From the NCBI RefSeq assembly GCF_001424165.1, contig NZ_LMOJ01000025.1, forward strand, positions 516,134 to 580,133: a stretch of DNA of 64,000 bases, in the 5' to 3' direction. Made by a program: the position numbers and the translations under genes. Positions 8,510-16,927 of this stretch are shown here, piece after piece; position 1 is the first letter of the stretch, and the number at the start of each line of letters is the position of its first letter. The notes beneath the pieces are model-generated. The model did not search any database. It was not told the origin of the DNA and saw only the letters and a program-made list of their open reading frames with translations. Origin of the DNA: Massilia sp. Leaf139. Lineage in GTDB: Bacteria; Pseudomonadota; Gammaproteobacteria; Burkholderiales; Burkholderiaceae_D.

Positions 8510-9244
8510 ATGATCGAAGTTGCAGACATCCATAAACGCTTCGGCCAGGTGCAAGCACTGGCCGGCGTGAGTTTTACCGCCGCCGACGGCCGCGCCACCG
8601 CGCTGCTGGGCCCGAACGGCGCCGGCAAGACCACCCTGATCCGCACCCTGGTCGGACTGCTGCAGCGCGACCGTGGCACGGTCGCCATCGACGGCGTCGA
8701 CCCTGCCCGCGACCCGCTCGGCGCGCGCCGCAGCATCGGCCTGCTGACCGACCAGTTCGGCCTCTACGAACGCCTGAGCACGCGCGAATACCTGCGCTAC
8801 TTCGGCCAGCTCAACGGCATGGGTCTGGCGGAGATCGGGCACCGCACCGACGAAGTGACCGAATTGCTGGGCCTGGAAGACATCCTGGAGCGTCCCTGCA
8901 AGGGCTTTTCGCAGGGGCAGCGCATCAAGGTGGCGCTGGCGAGAACGCTGCTGCACCGGCCGCGCAACCTGCTGCTCGACGAGCCCACGCGCGGCCTGGA
9001 CGTGATGAGCACGCGGGCGCTGCGGCGCGCGCTGGCGGCGCTGCGCGCCGAGGGCTGCTGCATCATCCTCGCCACCCACGTGATGCAGGAAGTGACGCAG
9101 CTGTGCGACGACGTGATCGTCATCGCCAAGGGGCAGACCGTGGCGCAGGGCTCGCCGCAGGAACTGTGCAGGCAAACGGGAATCGCCAGCCTGGAGGACG
9201 CCTTTGTCCACCTGGTCGGCACGGAAGAGGGGATCGCAGCATGA
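8510..9244 (+). CDS. ABC transporter ATP-binding protein, NatA-like
   Basis: The protein has 244 aa with a full ABC ATPase motif set: Walker A GPNGAGKTT (about 35-43), Q-loop around LLTDQFGLYE, signature FSQGQRIKVALA (a variant of LSGGQ), Walker B NLLLDEPTRGLD and the H-loop LATHV. The start is ATG 8510 after the hydrolase stop. The stop overlaps the permease start by ATGA. Of known pairs it looks most like NatA, the Na+ exporter ATPase, but the substrate is not proven. Confidence 0.9.
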   Translation: MIEVADIHKRFGQVQALAGVSFTAADGRATALLGPNGAGKTTLIRTLVGLLQRDRGTVAIDGVDPARDPLGARRSIGLLTDQFGLYERLSTREYLRYFGQLNGMGLAEIGHRTDEVTELLGLEDILERPCKGFSQGQRIKVALARTLLHRPRNLLLDEPTRGLDVMSTRALRRALAALRAEGCCIILATHVMQEVTQLCDDVIVIAKGQTVAQGSPQELCRQTGIASLEDAFVHLVGTEEGIAA

Positions 9245-10434
9245 AATCGGGAATGACGCCATTGTGGATCGTTATCATGAAAAAGGAATTGCTCGAGGCG
9301 CTGCGCGACAAGCGTACCCTGAGCATGCTGCTGATGCTGACCCTGCTGTATCCGGCCCTGGTCGGCTTCTTCCTGCACACCAGCATCGAACGCGGCACCC
9401 GCACCGAGAAGGCCGGCATCGAGCTCGCCGTCATCGGCGGCGCGCAGGCGCCGAACCTGCTGGCGCGCCTGCGCGAAAAGAGCGTCAAGGTGAGCGAGCA
9501 CGGCCCGATGGACGATGCCGGGATCAAGGCGCTGCTGCGCGAGAAGAAGGTCGTGGGCGTGCTCAGGCTGGCGCCGGAATTCGCCGCCTATTACGCCGAC
9601 ATCCGCCCGGCGCCGCTCGAGCTGTGGTTCGATTCCTCGGCCGCGAAGAGCGAACAGCGGCTCGAGGTGGAAACGATCCTGCGCGACTACGCCAACAACA
9701 TCGCCGGCGCGCGCCTGGCCGCCCATGGCGTCTCGGCGGTCGTCCTGTCGCCACTGCGCCTGGAGCGTTATGACACAGGCGACGGCGCCGGCGCGGGCAA
9801 GCGCATCGGCGGCTTCCTCGGGATGTTCTTCATACCGGTCTTCATTTTCGGCTTGTCGATGGCGATCGACAGCACCGCCGGCGAACGCGAACGGCGCTCG
9901 CTCGAAGTGCTGATGGCGCAGCCGATGCGCGCACGTGAACTCATCATGGGCAAGTGGCTGGCGGCGTCCGCGCTGGCGGCGATCGGCCTGGCGCTCGAGC
10001 TGGTCGTCGCGCACGGCGTGCTGTCGGTGCTGCCGCTGGAAGAGATCGGCCTGTCCTGGCGCGTCGGCCTGCCGATGCTGCTGGCCGTGATCCTGGCCGC
10101 GCTGCCGCTGTGCCTGTTCGTGGGCGCGCTGCAGGTGGCGATGGCGATGAATTCGAAGACCTTCAAGGAAGCGCAGGCCAGCGCCGCCATGCTGACCATG
10201 CTGCCGATGCTGCCGATGATCGTCATCCCCGTCCTGGATCTGCGGGTCGACACCTGGATGTATGCGGTGCCGGTGCTGTCGAACCAGACCATGTTCCAGT
10301 CGATCGCGGCAGGGCAGGCGCTCGGCCTGCTGCCCTACCTGCTGACCTGCCTGCTGCCGCTGCTGCTGGCCTGGGCCGCGGTGGAGTTCGCCGCGCGCCG
10401 GATGCGCAGCGAGCAATACGTGATGGGCATCTGA
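9241..10434 (+). CDS. ABC transporter permease, NatB-like (ABC-2 family)
   Basis: The protein has 397 aa starting MKSGMTPLW at 9241. One transmembrane helix lies near residues 25-45. A large extracytoplasmic domain of about 150 residues follows (AVIGGAQAPNLLARLREK and onward), then five or six helices from about residue 190, with the ABC-2 conserved stretch AGERERRSLEVLMAQPM. This is the NatB/ABC-2 layout. It is the last gene of the five-gene padR operon. The hairpin at 10443-10459 after its stop has only a weak T-run. Confidence 0.87.
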   Translation: MKSGMTPLWIVIMKKELLEALRDKRTLSMLLMLTLLYPALVGFFLHTSIERGTRTEKAGIELAVIGGAQAPNLLARLREKSVKVSEHGPMDDAGIKALLREKKVVGVLRLAPEFAAYYADIRPAPLELWFDSSAAKSEQRLEVETILRDYANNIAGARLAAHGVSAVVLSPLRLERYDTGDGAGAGKRIGGFLGMFFIPVFIFGLSMAIDSTAGERERRSLEVLMAQPMRARELIMGKWLAASALAAIGLALELVVAHGVLSVLPLEEIGLSWRVGLPMLLAVILAALPLCLFVGALQVAMAMNSKTFKEAQASAAMLTMLPMLPMIVIPVLDLRVDTWMYAVPVLSNQTMFQSIAAGQALGLLPYLLTCLLPLLLAWAAVEFAARRMRSEQYVMGI

Positions 10435-10521
10435 GCTGGCAGGGGCCGCCGCGCGGCCCTTGACCGGATGGCCAGGCCCGGCCAGAATGGGCCTTCATTC
10501 ACATGCCACGGGGAGACGACA

Positions 10522-10560
10522 CATGCACCAGCCTGATACCGCCTTCCGGTCGGCCGCCTG
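10522..10560 (+). other. Possible 12-codon leader ORF upstream of rsgA
   Basis: ATG at 10522 after GGGGAGACGACAC opens a 12-codon frame (MHQPDTAFRSAA) ended by TGA. A GGCGC-GTTA-GCGCC hairpin (10589-10602) follows. The 259 bp between natB-like and rsgA hold no other gene that I can support. The ribosome site is good, but the ORF is too short to judge by composition. Confidence 0.25.
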
Positions 10561-10693
10561 ACCCGTTCCGCCATCTGACGATGCCGCGGGCGCGTTAGCG
10601 CCGACCTTCCACGCTTCGACCTCGCTGCGCACGCCACATGCGCCGCAGCCGCCCGCGCACGCCTTGCGCGCATCGAACTGGAACCACATCGTC

Positions 10694-11722
10694 ATGATCG
10701 ACATCGATTTTCCGACCCTGCACGGGATCGGCTTCAAGCAGCATTTCGTTTCTCAACTCGCGGCCATGTCGCCGCCGCAGCGCCTCGCGCGCGTCACCGA
10801 AGTCCAGCGCGACTGGATGAACCTGGACGACGGCAGCGCCGCCTTCGGCGCACGCCACCTGCGCCACAGCATGCCGGTTGCCGTCGGCGACTGGGTACTG
10901 GCCCGCCCGCATGGCGGCGAACACTGGGTCGACACGGTGCTGGAACCGCTCACCCGGCTGACGCGCCGCACCCCGGCAGGCCGCCAGATCCTGGTCAGCA
11001 ACGTCGATACGGCCCTGCTGCTGATGGGCCTCGACCAGGACTTCAATCCGCGCCGCATGGAGCGCTACATCGCGCTGGTGCGCGCCTGCGGGGTGGCGCC
11101 GGTGATGGTGCTGACCAAGTCCGACATCGGCAGCGACGCCGCGGACAAGATCGTCCGCTTGCGCGAGCGCATTCCCGCCGACGTGCCGGCCGTGGCCCTG
11201 CATCCGGCCGGGCAGCTTGACACCGGTCCCCTGGCGCCCTGGCTGGGCGCGGGCCAGACGCTGGTGCTGCTGGGCTCATCGGGCGTGGGCAAGTCGACGC
11301 TGACGAATGCGCTCAGCGGCAGCGCGCAGGCGACCGGCGGCACGCGCCAGGGCGACGACCACGGCCGCCACACCACCACGGCGCGCTCGCTGCACCGCTG
11401 CCCAGGTGGCGCCTGCATCATCGACACGCCGGGCCTGCGCGCCTGGCAGCCCGACGCGGACGAGCACGAACTGGCGCTCTCCTTCGACGACATCGCCGCG
11501 CTGGCGGCAAGCTGCCAGTTCCGCGACTGCGGCCACGAGGGCGAACCCGGCTGCGCCGTGCGCGGGATCGTGGACGCGGATCGCCTGCGCAACTACCGCA
11601 AGCTGCTGCGCGAAGCGCGCCGCAGCGAACAGACGGCGCTGGAGCGGATTGCGGATCGGGGGAAGTGGAAGGTGTTGATGAAGGCCGCGAAGCAGCGCGG
11701 GCGCGATAAACGGGGAGGATAG
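10694..11722 (+). CDS. rsgA: Ribosome small-subunit-dependent GTPase A
   Basis: RsgA helps 30S maturation. It is a circularly permuted GTPase of 342 aa. An N-terminal OB-like domain (about 1-95) comes first, then G4 VLTKSD, G1/P-loop GSSGVGKSTLTN, G2 RHTTT and G3 IDTPGLR in permuted order. The C-terminal zinc site has the ligands Cys-x4-Cys-x-His-x5-Cys in CQFRDCGHEGEPGC. ATG at 10694 is preferred over a TTG 30 nt upstream; neither has a strong ribosome site. It is a longer, YjeQ-type form with a basic tail. Confidence 0.9.
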   Translation: MIDIDFPTLHGIGFKQHFVSQLAAMSPPQRLARVTEVQRDWMNLDDGSAAFGARHLRHSMPVAVGDWVLARPHGGEHWVDTVLEPLTRLTRRTPAGRQILVSNVDTALLLMGLDQDFNPRRMERYIALVRACGVAPVMVLTKSDIGSDAADKIVRLRERIPADVPAVALHPAGQLDTGPLAPWLGAGQTLVLLGSSGVGKSTLTNALSGSAQATGGTRQGDDHGRHTTTARSLHRCPGGACIIDTPGLRAWQPDADEHELALSFDDIAALAASCQFRDCGHEGEPGCAVRGIVDADRLRNYRKLLREARRSEQTALERIADRGKWKVLMKAAKQRGRDKRGG

Positions 11723-11756
11723 AAGGGCTAGTAACTGCTCTACTGTTGACAGATGT

Positions 11757-11903
11757 GTAACGTAGGGTGGAGTCCCCGACTCCACGCGTTCGCTGCCTCT
11801 GTTCAGAGCTATGGTTAGCCATGACGCAGGTCGTGAGGACACGGTTCCATGGTTCAGGTCGTGAACGCGTGGAGTCAGGACTCCACCCTACGTTATTACG
11901 TTA
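11757..11903. repeat. Facing pair of GTAGGG palindromes (BIME-like)
   Basis: Two copies of a roughly 34-bp unit (GTAACGTAGGGTGGAGTC...GACTCCACGCGTTC) face each other at 11757-11791 and about 11861-11903, about 70 bp apart. Each unit contains its own 7-8-bp stem on GGAGTC. The pair fills the convergent rsgA/argH gap and can also fold into one long hairpin. Confidence 0.8.
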
Positions 11904-11946
11904 CACGGCGGCCAACGATAAATCGAAAGCCGCCCATTAGGCAGCC

Positions 11947-13344
11947 TTACCCCGCCAGTTGCCCGCGCACGCGTTCGATCGCCTTGCGCACCTGGTTCGG
12001 CGCGGTGCCGCCAACGTGGTCGCGCGCGGCAACCGATCCTTCCAGCGTCAGCACGGCGAAGACGTCGTCCTCGATCAGCGGCGAGAAGCCTTGCAAGGTG
12101 GCGAGCGACATCTCCGACAGGTCGACGCCGGCCCCGTCGCAGGCGCGCACCGCGTGGGCCACGGCTTCGTGGGCGTCGCGGAAGGGCAGGCCCTTCTTGA
12201 CCAGGTAGTCGGCCAGGTCGGTGGCGGTGGCATAGCCCTGCAGCGCGGCGGCGCGCATGTTCTCGGCTTGCACCGTGATGCCGCCGGCCATGTCCGTAAA
12301 GATGCGCAGCGTGTCGAGCACGGTGTCGACGGTGTCGAACAGCGGTTCCTTGTCTTCCTGGTTATCCTTGTTGTAGGCCAGCGGCTGGCCTTTCATCAGG
12401 GTCAGCAGGGAAGCGAGGTGGCCATACACGCGGCCGGTCTTGCCGCGCGCGAGTTCCGGCACGTCCGGGTTTTTCTTTTGCGGCATGATCGACGAGCCGG
12501 TGCAGAAGCGGTCGGCGATGTCGATGAAGCCGACCCGTGGGCTCATCCACATGACCAGTTCTTCCGACATGCGCGAGACGTGCATCATGATGAGCGATGC
12601 TGCCGCCGTGAATTCGATCGCGAAATCGCGGTCGGAGACGGCGTCGAGCGAATTGTGGCAGACATCCTCGAAGCCGAGCGTCTGCGCCACGCGCAGGCGG
12701 TCGATCGGGAAGGTGGTGCCGGCCAGGGCGGCCGCGCCCAGCGGCAGGCGGTTCACGCGGCGGCGCGCATCCAGCATGCGCTCGGCATCGCGCCCGAACA
12801 TTTCGACATAGGCCAGCATGTGGTGGCCGAAAGTGATCGGCTGCGCGACCTGCAGGTGGGTGAAGCCCGGCATGATGGTGTCGAAGTGGCGCTCGGCCAG
12901 ATCCGTCAGCGCCCTGCGCAGCTGCTTGAGCAGCGCAACGACGTCGTCGATCGCCGCGCGCACATATAAACGGATGTCGGTGGCGACCTGGTCGTTGCGC
13001 GAACGGCCCGTGTGCAGGCGCTTGCCGGCGTCGCCCACCAGTTCGGTCAGGCGCTTTTCGATATTCAGGTGCACGTCTTCCAGGTCGAGCAGCCACTCGA
13101 AGCTGCCGGCCTCGATCTCGCTCCGGATCTGCGCCATGCCGCGCTCGATCTCGGCGCGGTCGGCGGCGCTGATGATGCCTTGCGCGGCCAGCATCTCGGC
13201 ATGCGCGAGCGAGCCCTGGATGTCGAACATCGCCAGGCGCTTGTCGAAGAAGACCGAGGCCGTATAGCGTTTGACGAGATCGGATACGGGTTCGGAGAAG
13301 CGCGCCGACCAGGCTTCGGCTTTTTTTGAGAATTGTTCGTTCAT
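11947..13344 (-). CDS. argH: Argininosuccinate lyase
   Basis: ArgH splits argininosuccinate into arginine and fumarate, the last step of arginine synthesis. The protein has 465 aa (E. coli 457) and is an all-helical fumarase/aspartase-superfamily member. It shows HTGRSRNDQVATD, the TxxxHxQ-type region PGFTHLQVAQP (His about 165) and the signature loop GSSIMPQKKNPD with the catalytic Ser near 285. It is monocistronic here and convergent with rsgA; the next gene upstream is divergent. Confidence 0.97.
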   Translation of the reverse strand: MNEQFSKKAEAWSARFSEPVSDLVKRYTASVFFDKRLAMFDIQGSLAHAEMLAAQGIISAADRAEIERGMAQIRSEIEAGSFEWLLDLEDVHLNIEKRLTELVGDAGKRLHTGRSRNDQVATDIRLYVRAAIDDVVALLKQLRRALTDLAERHFDTIMPGFTHLQVAQPITFGHHMLAYVEMFGRDAERMLDARRRVNRLPLGAAALAGTTFPIDRLRVAQTLGFEDVCHNSLDAVSDRDFAIEFTAAASLIMMHVSRMSEELVMWMSPRVGFIDIADRFCTGSSIMPQKKNPDVPELARGKTGRVYGHLASLLTLMKGQPLAYNKDNQEDKEPLFDTVDTVLDTLRIFTDMAGGITVQAENMRAAALQGYATATDLADYLVKKGLPFRDAHEAVAHAVRACDGAGVDLSEMSLATLQGFSPLIEDDVFAVLTLEGSVAARDHVGGTAPNQVRKAIERVRGQLAG

Positions 13345-13490
13345 GGCGGATGGATTCGGGTGGGATGCGGGTGGGATTCTTTCGATTATAAACGCCCGTC
13401 CACTGCGTCGTCGGCGCCGTCGCTGAATGACAGGGCGGCTAAAATAGACGATTATTCAACTGCTAACACTTGTCACCGAAGGAGAAGACG

Positions 13491-14096
13491 ATGAAACGAT
13501 GGCTCAGGCTTGGCCTTGGCGCCGCCATGGCGGCGTGCGCGGGCGCGGCGATCGCGGCCCAGCAGCCGCTGCAGCAACCGCAGCAGCCAGTGCATACGGC
13601 GCCGGCCCATCCCGCGGTGGCAAAGGAAGCCGACGGCGCTTCGGTCGACAGCACGATCGCGGCCCTGTACGAGGTCATCTCCGGGCCGGCCGGGGCGCCG
13701 CGCAACTGGAACCGGATGCGTGCGCTGTTCGCGCCGGATGCGCGGCTGATGGTGATCCAGCCAGCGCGCGAAGGCGGCTTCGGGCTGCGCGCGATGACGG
13801 TCGAGGATTACATCAGCCGCAACATGAGCGTCTTCAACACCAGCGGATTCTTCGAGCGCGAAATCGCCCGTACGACCGATGCCTTCGGCCAGCTGGTGCA
13901 CGTGTTCAGCACCTATGAAGCGCTGCGCTCGCCGAACGATCCGAAGCCTTTCATGCGCGGCATCAACAGCATCCAGCTGGCCTTCGACGGCAAGCGCTGG
14001 TGGATCGCCAACCTCGTCTGGCGTGCCGAGGACGCCGGACTTGCGCTGCCGGAACGCTATCTGCAAGGCCGCATGGACGCACCCGCGAAGCCTTGA
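13491..14096 (+). CDS. Secreted NTF2/SnoaL-like protein
   Basis: The protein has 201 aa. GGAGA at a good distance marks ATG 13491. The signal peptide (about 1-24, ending AAIAA) is followed by a Gln/Pro-rich linker. The rest looks like a single NTF2-like cone: a helical stretch DSTIAALYEVISG, then WNRMRALFAPDARL, and strands to WWIANLVW. This fold is often a cradle for small ligands, so the function stays open. It is divergent from argH. Confidence 0.72.
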   Translation: MKRWLRLGLGAAMAACAGAAIAAQQPLQQPQQPVHTAPAHPAVAKEADGASVDSTIAALYEVISGPAGAPRNWNRMRALFAPDARLMVIQPAREGGFGLRAMTVEDYISRNMSVFNTSGFFEREIARTTDAFGQLVHVFSTYEALRSPNDPKPFMRGINSIQLAFDGKRWWIANLVWRAEDAGLALPERYLQGRMDAPAKP

Positions 14097-14173
14097 TAAA
14101 GCCCCGGTGAATCGAACTTGTCGTTTGTGCAAACGGCGCTAGAATTCATTTTTTAGCCAGAGTGGCCAGGCAG

Positions 14174-14611
14174 ATGACTACCAACGATTCCAGCTTCGAG
14201 GTCAGCACCGACCAGTCGCGGCTCGACATCCCGATGATCTACCGTTTTCTCAGCGAGCAGTCGAGCTGGGCGGTCGGGATCTCGCGCCCGCTCGTCGAGC
14301 GCGCCATCGAGAATTCCCTGTGCTTCGGGGCCTATCTCGACGGCCGCCAGATCGGCTTCGCCCGCGTGATCACCGACTTCGCCACCTTCGCCAACCTGGT
14401 CGACGTGTTCGTGCTGCCGGAATACCGCGGCCGCGGCTATGGCAAGCAACTGGTCGGCGCCGTGTTGCGCCACCCGAGCCTGCAGCGCCTGCGCCGCTTC
14501 ACGCTCGCCACCAACGACGCGCAAGGGTTGTATGAACGCTTCGGTTTCACCACGCCGCGCAATCCTGAAACGCTGATGGAGCGTTACTTCCCGAACATTT
14601 ATCTCTCCTGA
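14174..14611 (+). CDS. GNAT-family N-acetyltransferase
   Basis: The protein has 145 aa. The acetyl-CoA binding motif A is VFVLPEYRGRGYGKQLV (about 83-99), with the later motif B around TNDAQGLYERFGF. Strand 4 is LVDVFVLP. ATG 14174 has a GCCAGG-like site; a GTG 12 nt upstream is possible. This compact form is common for amine acetylation, but the substrate is unknown. The stop is 69 bp from the cyanophycinase start. Confidence 0.87.
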   Translation: MTTNDSSFEVSTDQSRLDIPMIYRFLSEQSSWAVGISRPLVERAIENSLCFGAYLDGRQIGFARVITDFATFANLVDVFVLPEYRGRGYGKQLVGAVLRHPSLQRLRRFTLATNDAQGLYERFGFTTPRNPETLMERYFPNIYLS

Positions 14612-14680
14612 GACACCTCAACATGGCGCACTTCTTCTCGACACAGGCTTATGATTTAGTGTGTTGAGAAGGAGCGCCAT

Positions 14681-15895
14681 ATGTGGCCCGTCGCTGGTTC
14701 TGTTGCGCTTGCCGTTTCCCTGTTGACCGCCGCCCCGGCGTCCGCTGCCGACCTGCCTGCGTCAAAAGGTTCCCTCGTCATCATCGGCGGCGCCCTGCGG
14801 CCCGACAATGCCGCCGTCTGGGAACGCATCGTCCAGCTCGCGGGCGGGAAGGGCGCCCGCATCGCCATCTTCGCCTCCGCCTCCGCCAATCCCGAAAAAG
14901 CCGGCGCCGCCCTCGTCGAGCGCCTCAACAAATACGGCGCGAACGCCTTTTTCGTGCCGGTCGCGGTACGCCTGACCGGCACCGACTACCAGGTCGCGGC
15001 CGACGATGCCGAACTGGCCAAGGCCGTGCGCGGCGCCGGCGGCGCCTATTTCGCCGGCGGCGACCAGGCCCGCATCACGCGCGCCCTGCGCCGCCCCGAC
15101 GGCAGCAATACGCGCGTGCTCGACGCCCTGTGGGACATGTACCGCCGCGGCGGTGTGATCGCCGGCACCAGCGCCGGCGCCGCCATCATGAGCAGCACCA
15201 TGTTCGGCCATCCGAAACCCGTGCTCGCGACCCTCAAGCTGGGCCTGACGGACGGCCAGGAAATCACGCAGGGCCTGGGTTTCATCGGCGACGACGTCTT
15301 CGTCGACCAGCACCTGCTGGTGCGCGGCCGCTTCGCGCGCATGCTGCCGGCGATGCTGCAGAAGGGCTACAAGCTGGGACTGGGCATCGACGAGAACACG
15401 GCGATGGTGGTGGGGCCGAACCGCGAGGTCGAGGTGCTCGGCTACAAGGGCGCGCTGGTGGTCGATCTGTCGGGCGCGAACGCGAAGCAGGGCACCTTCA
15501 ACGTCAGCAACGTGCGCCTGAGTTATCTCGACAACGGCGACCGTTTCAATATCGCCAGCCACAGTTTTACGCCGGCGCCGGACAAGGCCGACGGCCGCCT
15601 CGATCCGGCGCGGCCGTATTATCGGGAACCGCTGTTTTCGGCCGACATTCTCGGCAACAGCACGGTGGTCGACCTGATGGGCAAACTCATCGACAGCGAC
15701 CAGCCCGAAGCCATCGGCCTCACGCTCGACAGCGCGCACGCGGTGCAGCCCGATCTCGGCTTCGAGTTCAGGTTCTCGCGCACGGGCGAGAGCGTCGGCT
15801 ACATGTCGGCCACGACCGAGGCCTATTCGGTCTACAACGTGCGGCTCGATATCCGGCCGATCGTGGTGAAGCGGCCGCTCTACCAATACAAGTGA
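14681..15895 (+). CDS. Secreted cyanophycinase (peptidase S51)
   Basis: Cyanophycinase cuts the Asp/Arg storage polymer cyanophycin into Asp-Arg dipeptides. The protein has 404 aa with a signal peptide (about 1-22, ASAAD), so it acts outside the cytoplasm, like the extracellular cyanophycinases of soil bacteria. The nucleophile elbow GTSAGAAIM carries the catalytic Ser, with VFVDQHL and the GLGIDENTA stretch downstream, as in this family. The C-terminal 120 residues form a beta-rich extra domain. GAGAAGGAG precedes the ATG. No cyanophycin synthetase lies in the window, so a scavenging role on foreign polymer is likely (inference). Confidence 0.88.
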   Translation: MWPVAGSVALAVSLLTAAPASAADLPASKGSLVIIGGALRPDNAAVWERIVQLAGGKGARIAIFASASANPEKAGAALVERLNKYGANAFFVPVAVRLTGTDYQVAADDAELAKAVRGAGGAYFAGGDQARITRALRRPDGSNTRVLDALWDMYRRGGVIAGTSAGAAIMSSTMFGHPKPVLATLKLGLTDGQEITQGLGFIGDDVFVDQHLLVRGRFARMLPAMLQKGYKLGLGIDENTAMVVGPNREVEVLGYKGALVVDLSGANAKQGTFNVSNVRLSYLDNGDRFNIASHSFTPAPDKADGRLDPARPYYREPLFSADILGNSTVVDLMGKLIDSDQPEAIGLTLDSAHAVQPDLGFEFRFSRTGESVGYMSATTEAYSVYNVRLDIRPIVVKRPLYQYK

Positions 15896-15901
15896 ACTCC
15901 C

Positions 15902-16753
15902 TCAGCGCGCGGCAGACTGGGGCTTGTTCGACGCCGCCAGCACGCGCCGGATCGCCGCCGTCACGACCTCCGGCGAAGTCAGCGCCATCTGGTGGCTGGA
16001 ATCGGCCACCACCGTCGTCGCGGCCGGATACAGGGCGCGCACCTAGCTGCGCGTCGTCTCGTCCATGCGGAAGGCGCCGAAGTCGACGGCGATCGCCGTG
16101 TTCGAGGTCGGCTGGTTCACCAGACGCACGATCGGTTTGTCGTCGATGGCGGGCAGGGCCAGGATCATCTCGCCGGTGGCGTCGATCTGCTCGATCTCGC
16201 GCCAGACCGAACGCGAAAACGCCAGCTGCCCGGCCAGGCGCGTCATGAAGGGAAACTCCGACGCTTTCCTGACCATGCGCGGATACAGCGCGTCCACCAG
16301 CACCAGCCCCTTGACCTCGTCTGGATAAGCCCTGGCAAAGAGCTGCATGTACAGGCCGCCCAGCGAATGGCCGACCAGCACATAGGGCGGCTGCAAGCCC
16401 TTGTGGCGCAGCACGCGGCGCAGTTCCTCGACGATGGTGCGGCCGTCGCGCGGGGTGGTGGCCGGTTCGCTGTCGCCATAGCCGGGGCGGTTATAGGCGA
16501 ACACGCTGGCCTCGCTGCCGAGCTGCCCGAGCACCGTGCCCCACTTGTCGATCGTGTTGCGCGAGCCGCCCTCGAACACCACCACCTCTTTCGCGGCCGG
16601 ATGGCGGATCGTCAGCGATTCGACCCGGCGCCCTTCGATTGTCTCGACGACGGGGGAGGGGAGGGGAGCTGCAAAGGCGGCCGCGCATGCTGACGCACAC
16701 AGGCAGAAGGTGGACAGCAAGATGGAGGACAACATCGGGGTGGGCTGGAACAT
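15902..16753 (-). pseudogene. Secreted alpha/beta hydrolase interrupted by an in-frame TAG
   Basis: From ATG 16753 (GGAGACGCCC upstream) the frame codes for a signal peptide, the core FEGGSRNTIDKW, the nucleophile elbow VGHSLGGLY and the rest of the fold. It then meets TAG at 16043-16045. Past the TAG the same frame goes on for 46 codons to TGA at 15902-15904, including VRALYPAATTVVADSSHQMAL, which carries the expected catalytic His. The stop therefore removes the His of the triad. A single T-to-C change would restore CAG (Gln). This is either a fresh pseudogene or a sequencing error; readthrough is less likely. Confidence 0.85.
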
Positions 16754-16927
16754 GGGCGTCTCCGTCGAAGAAAACGCCAGCATCGGCGCCGGCACTCTCG
16801 TGCGCACCCGCTTTACGACGGATCGACAGCGGCTGCGACGAACGGCGAGCGGAAGACGCAGCCGCATCGGCCGGAATGGGGCGTGCCAGGATTACAATGC
16901 CGGGATTCGCCATCCTGAGGACACCCC

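Noticed and set aside
11849..12208. 119-codon plus-strand frame antisense to the argH 3' end
   Set aside because: Starts in the palindrome and runs antisense to argH, with no protein motif.
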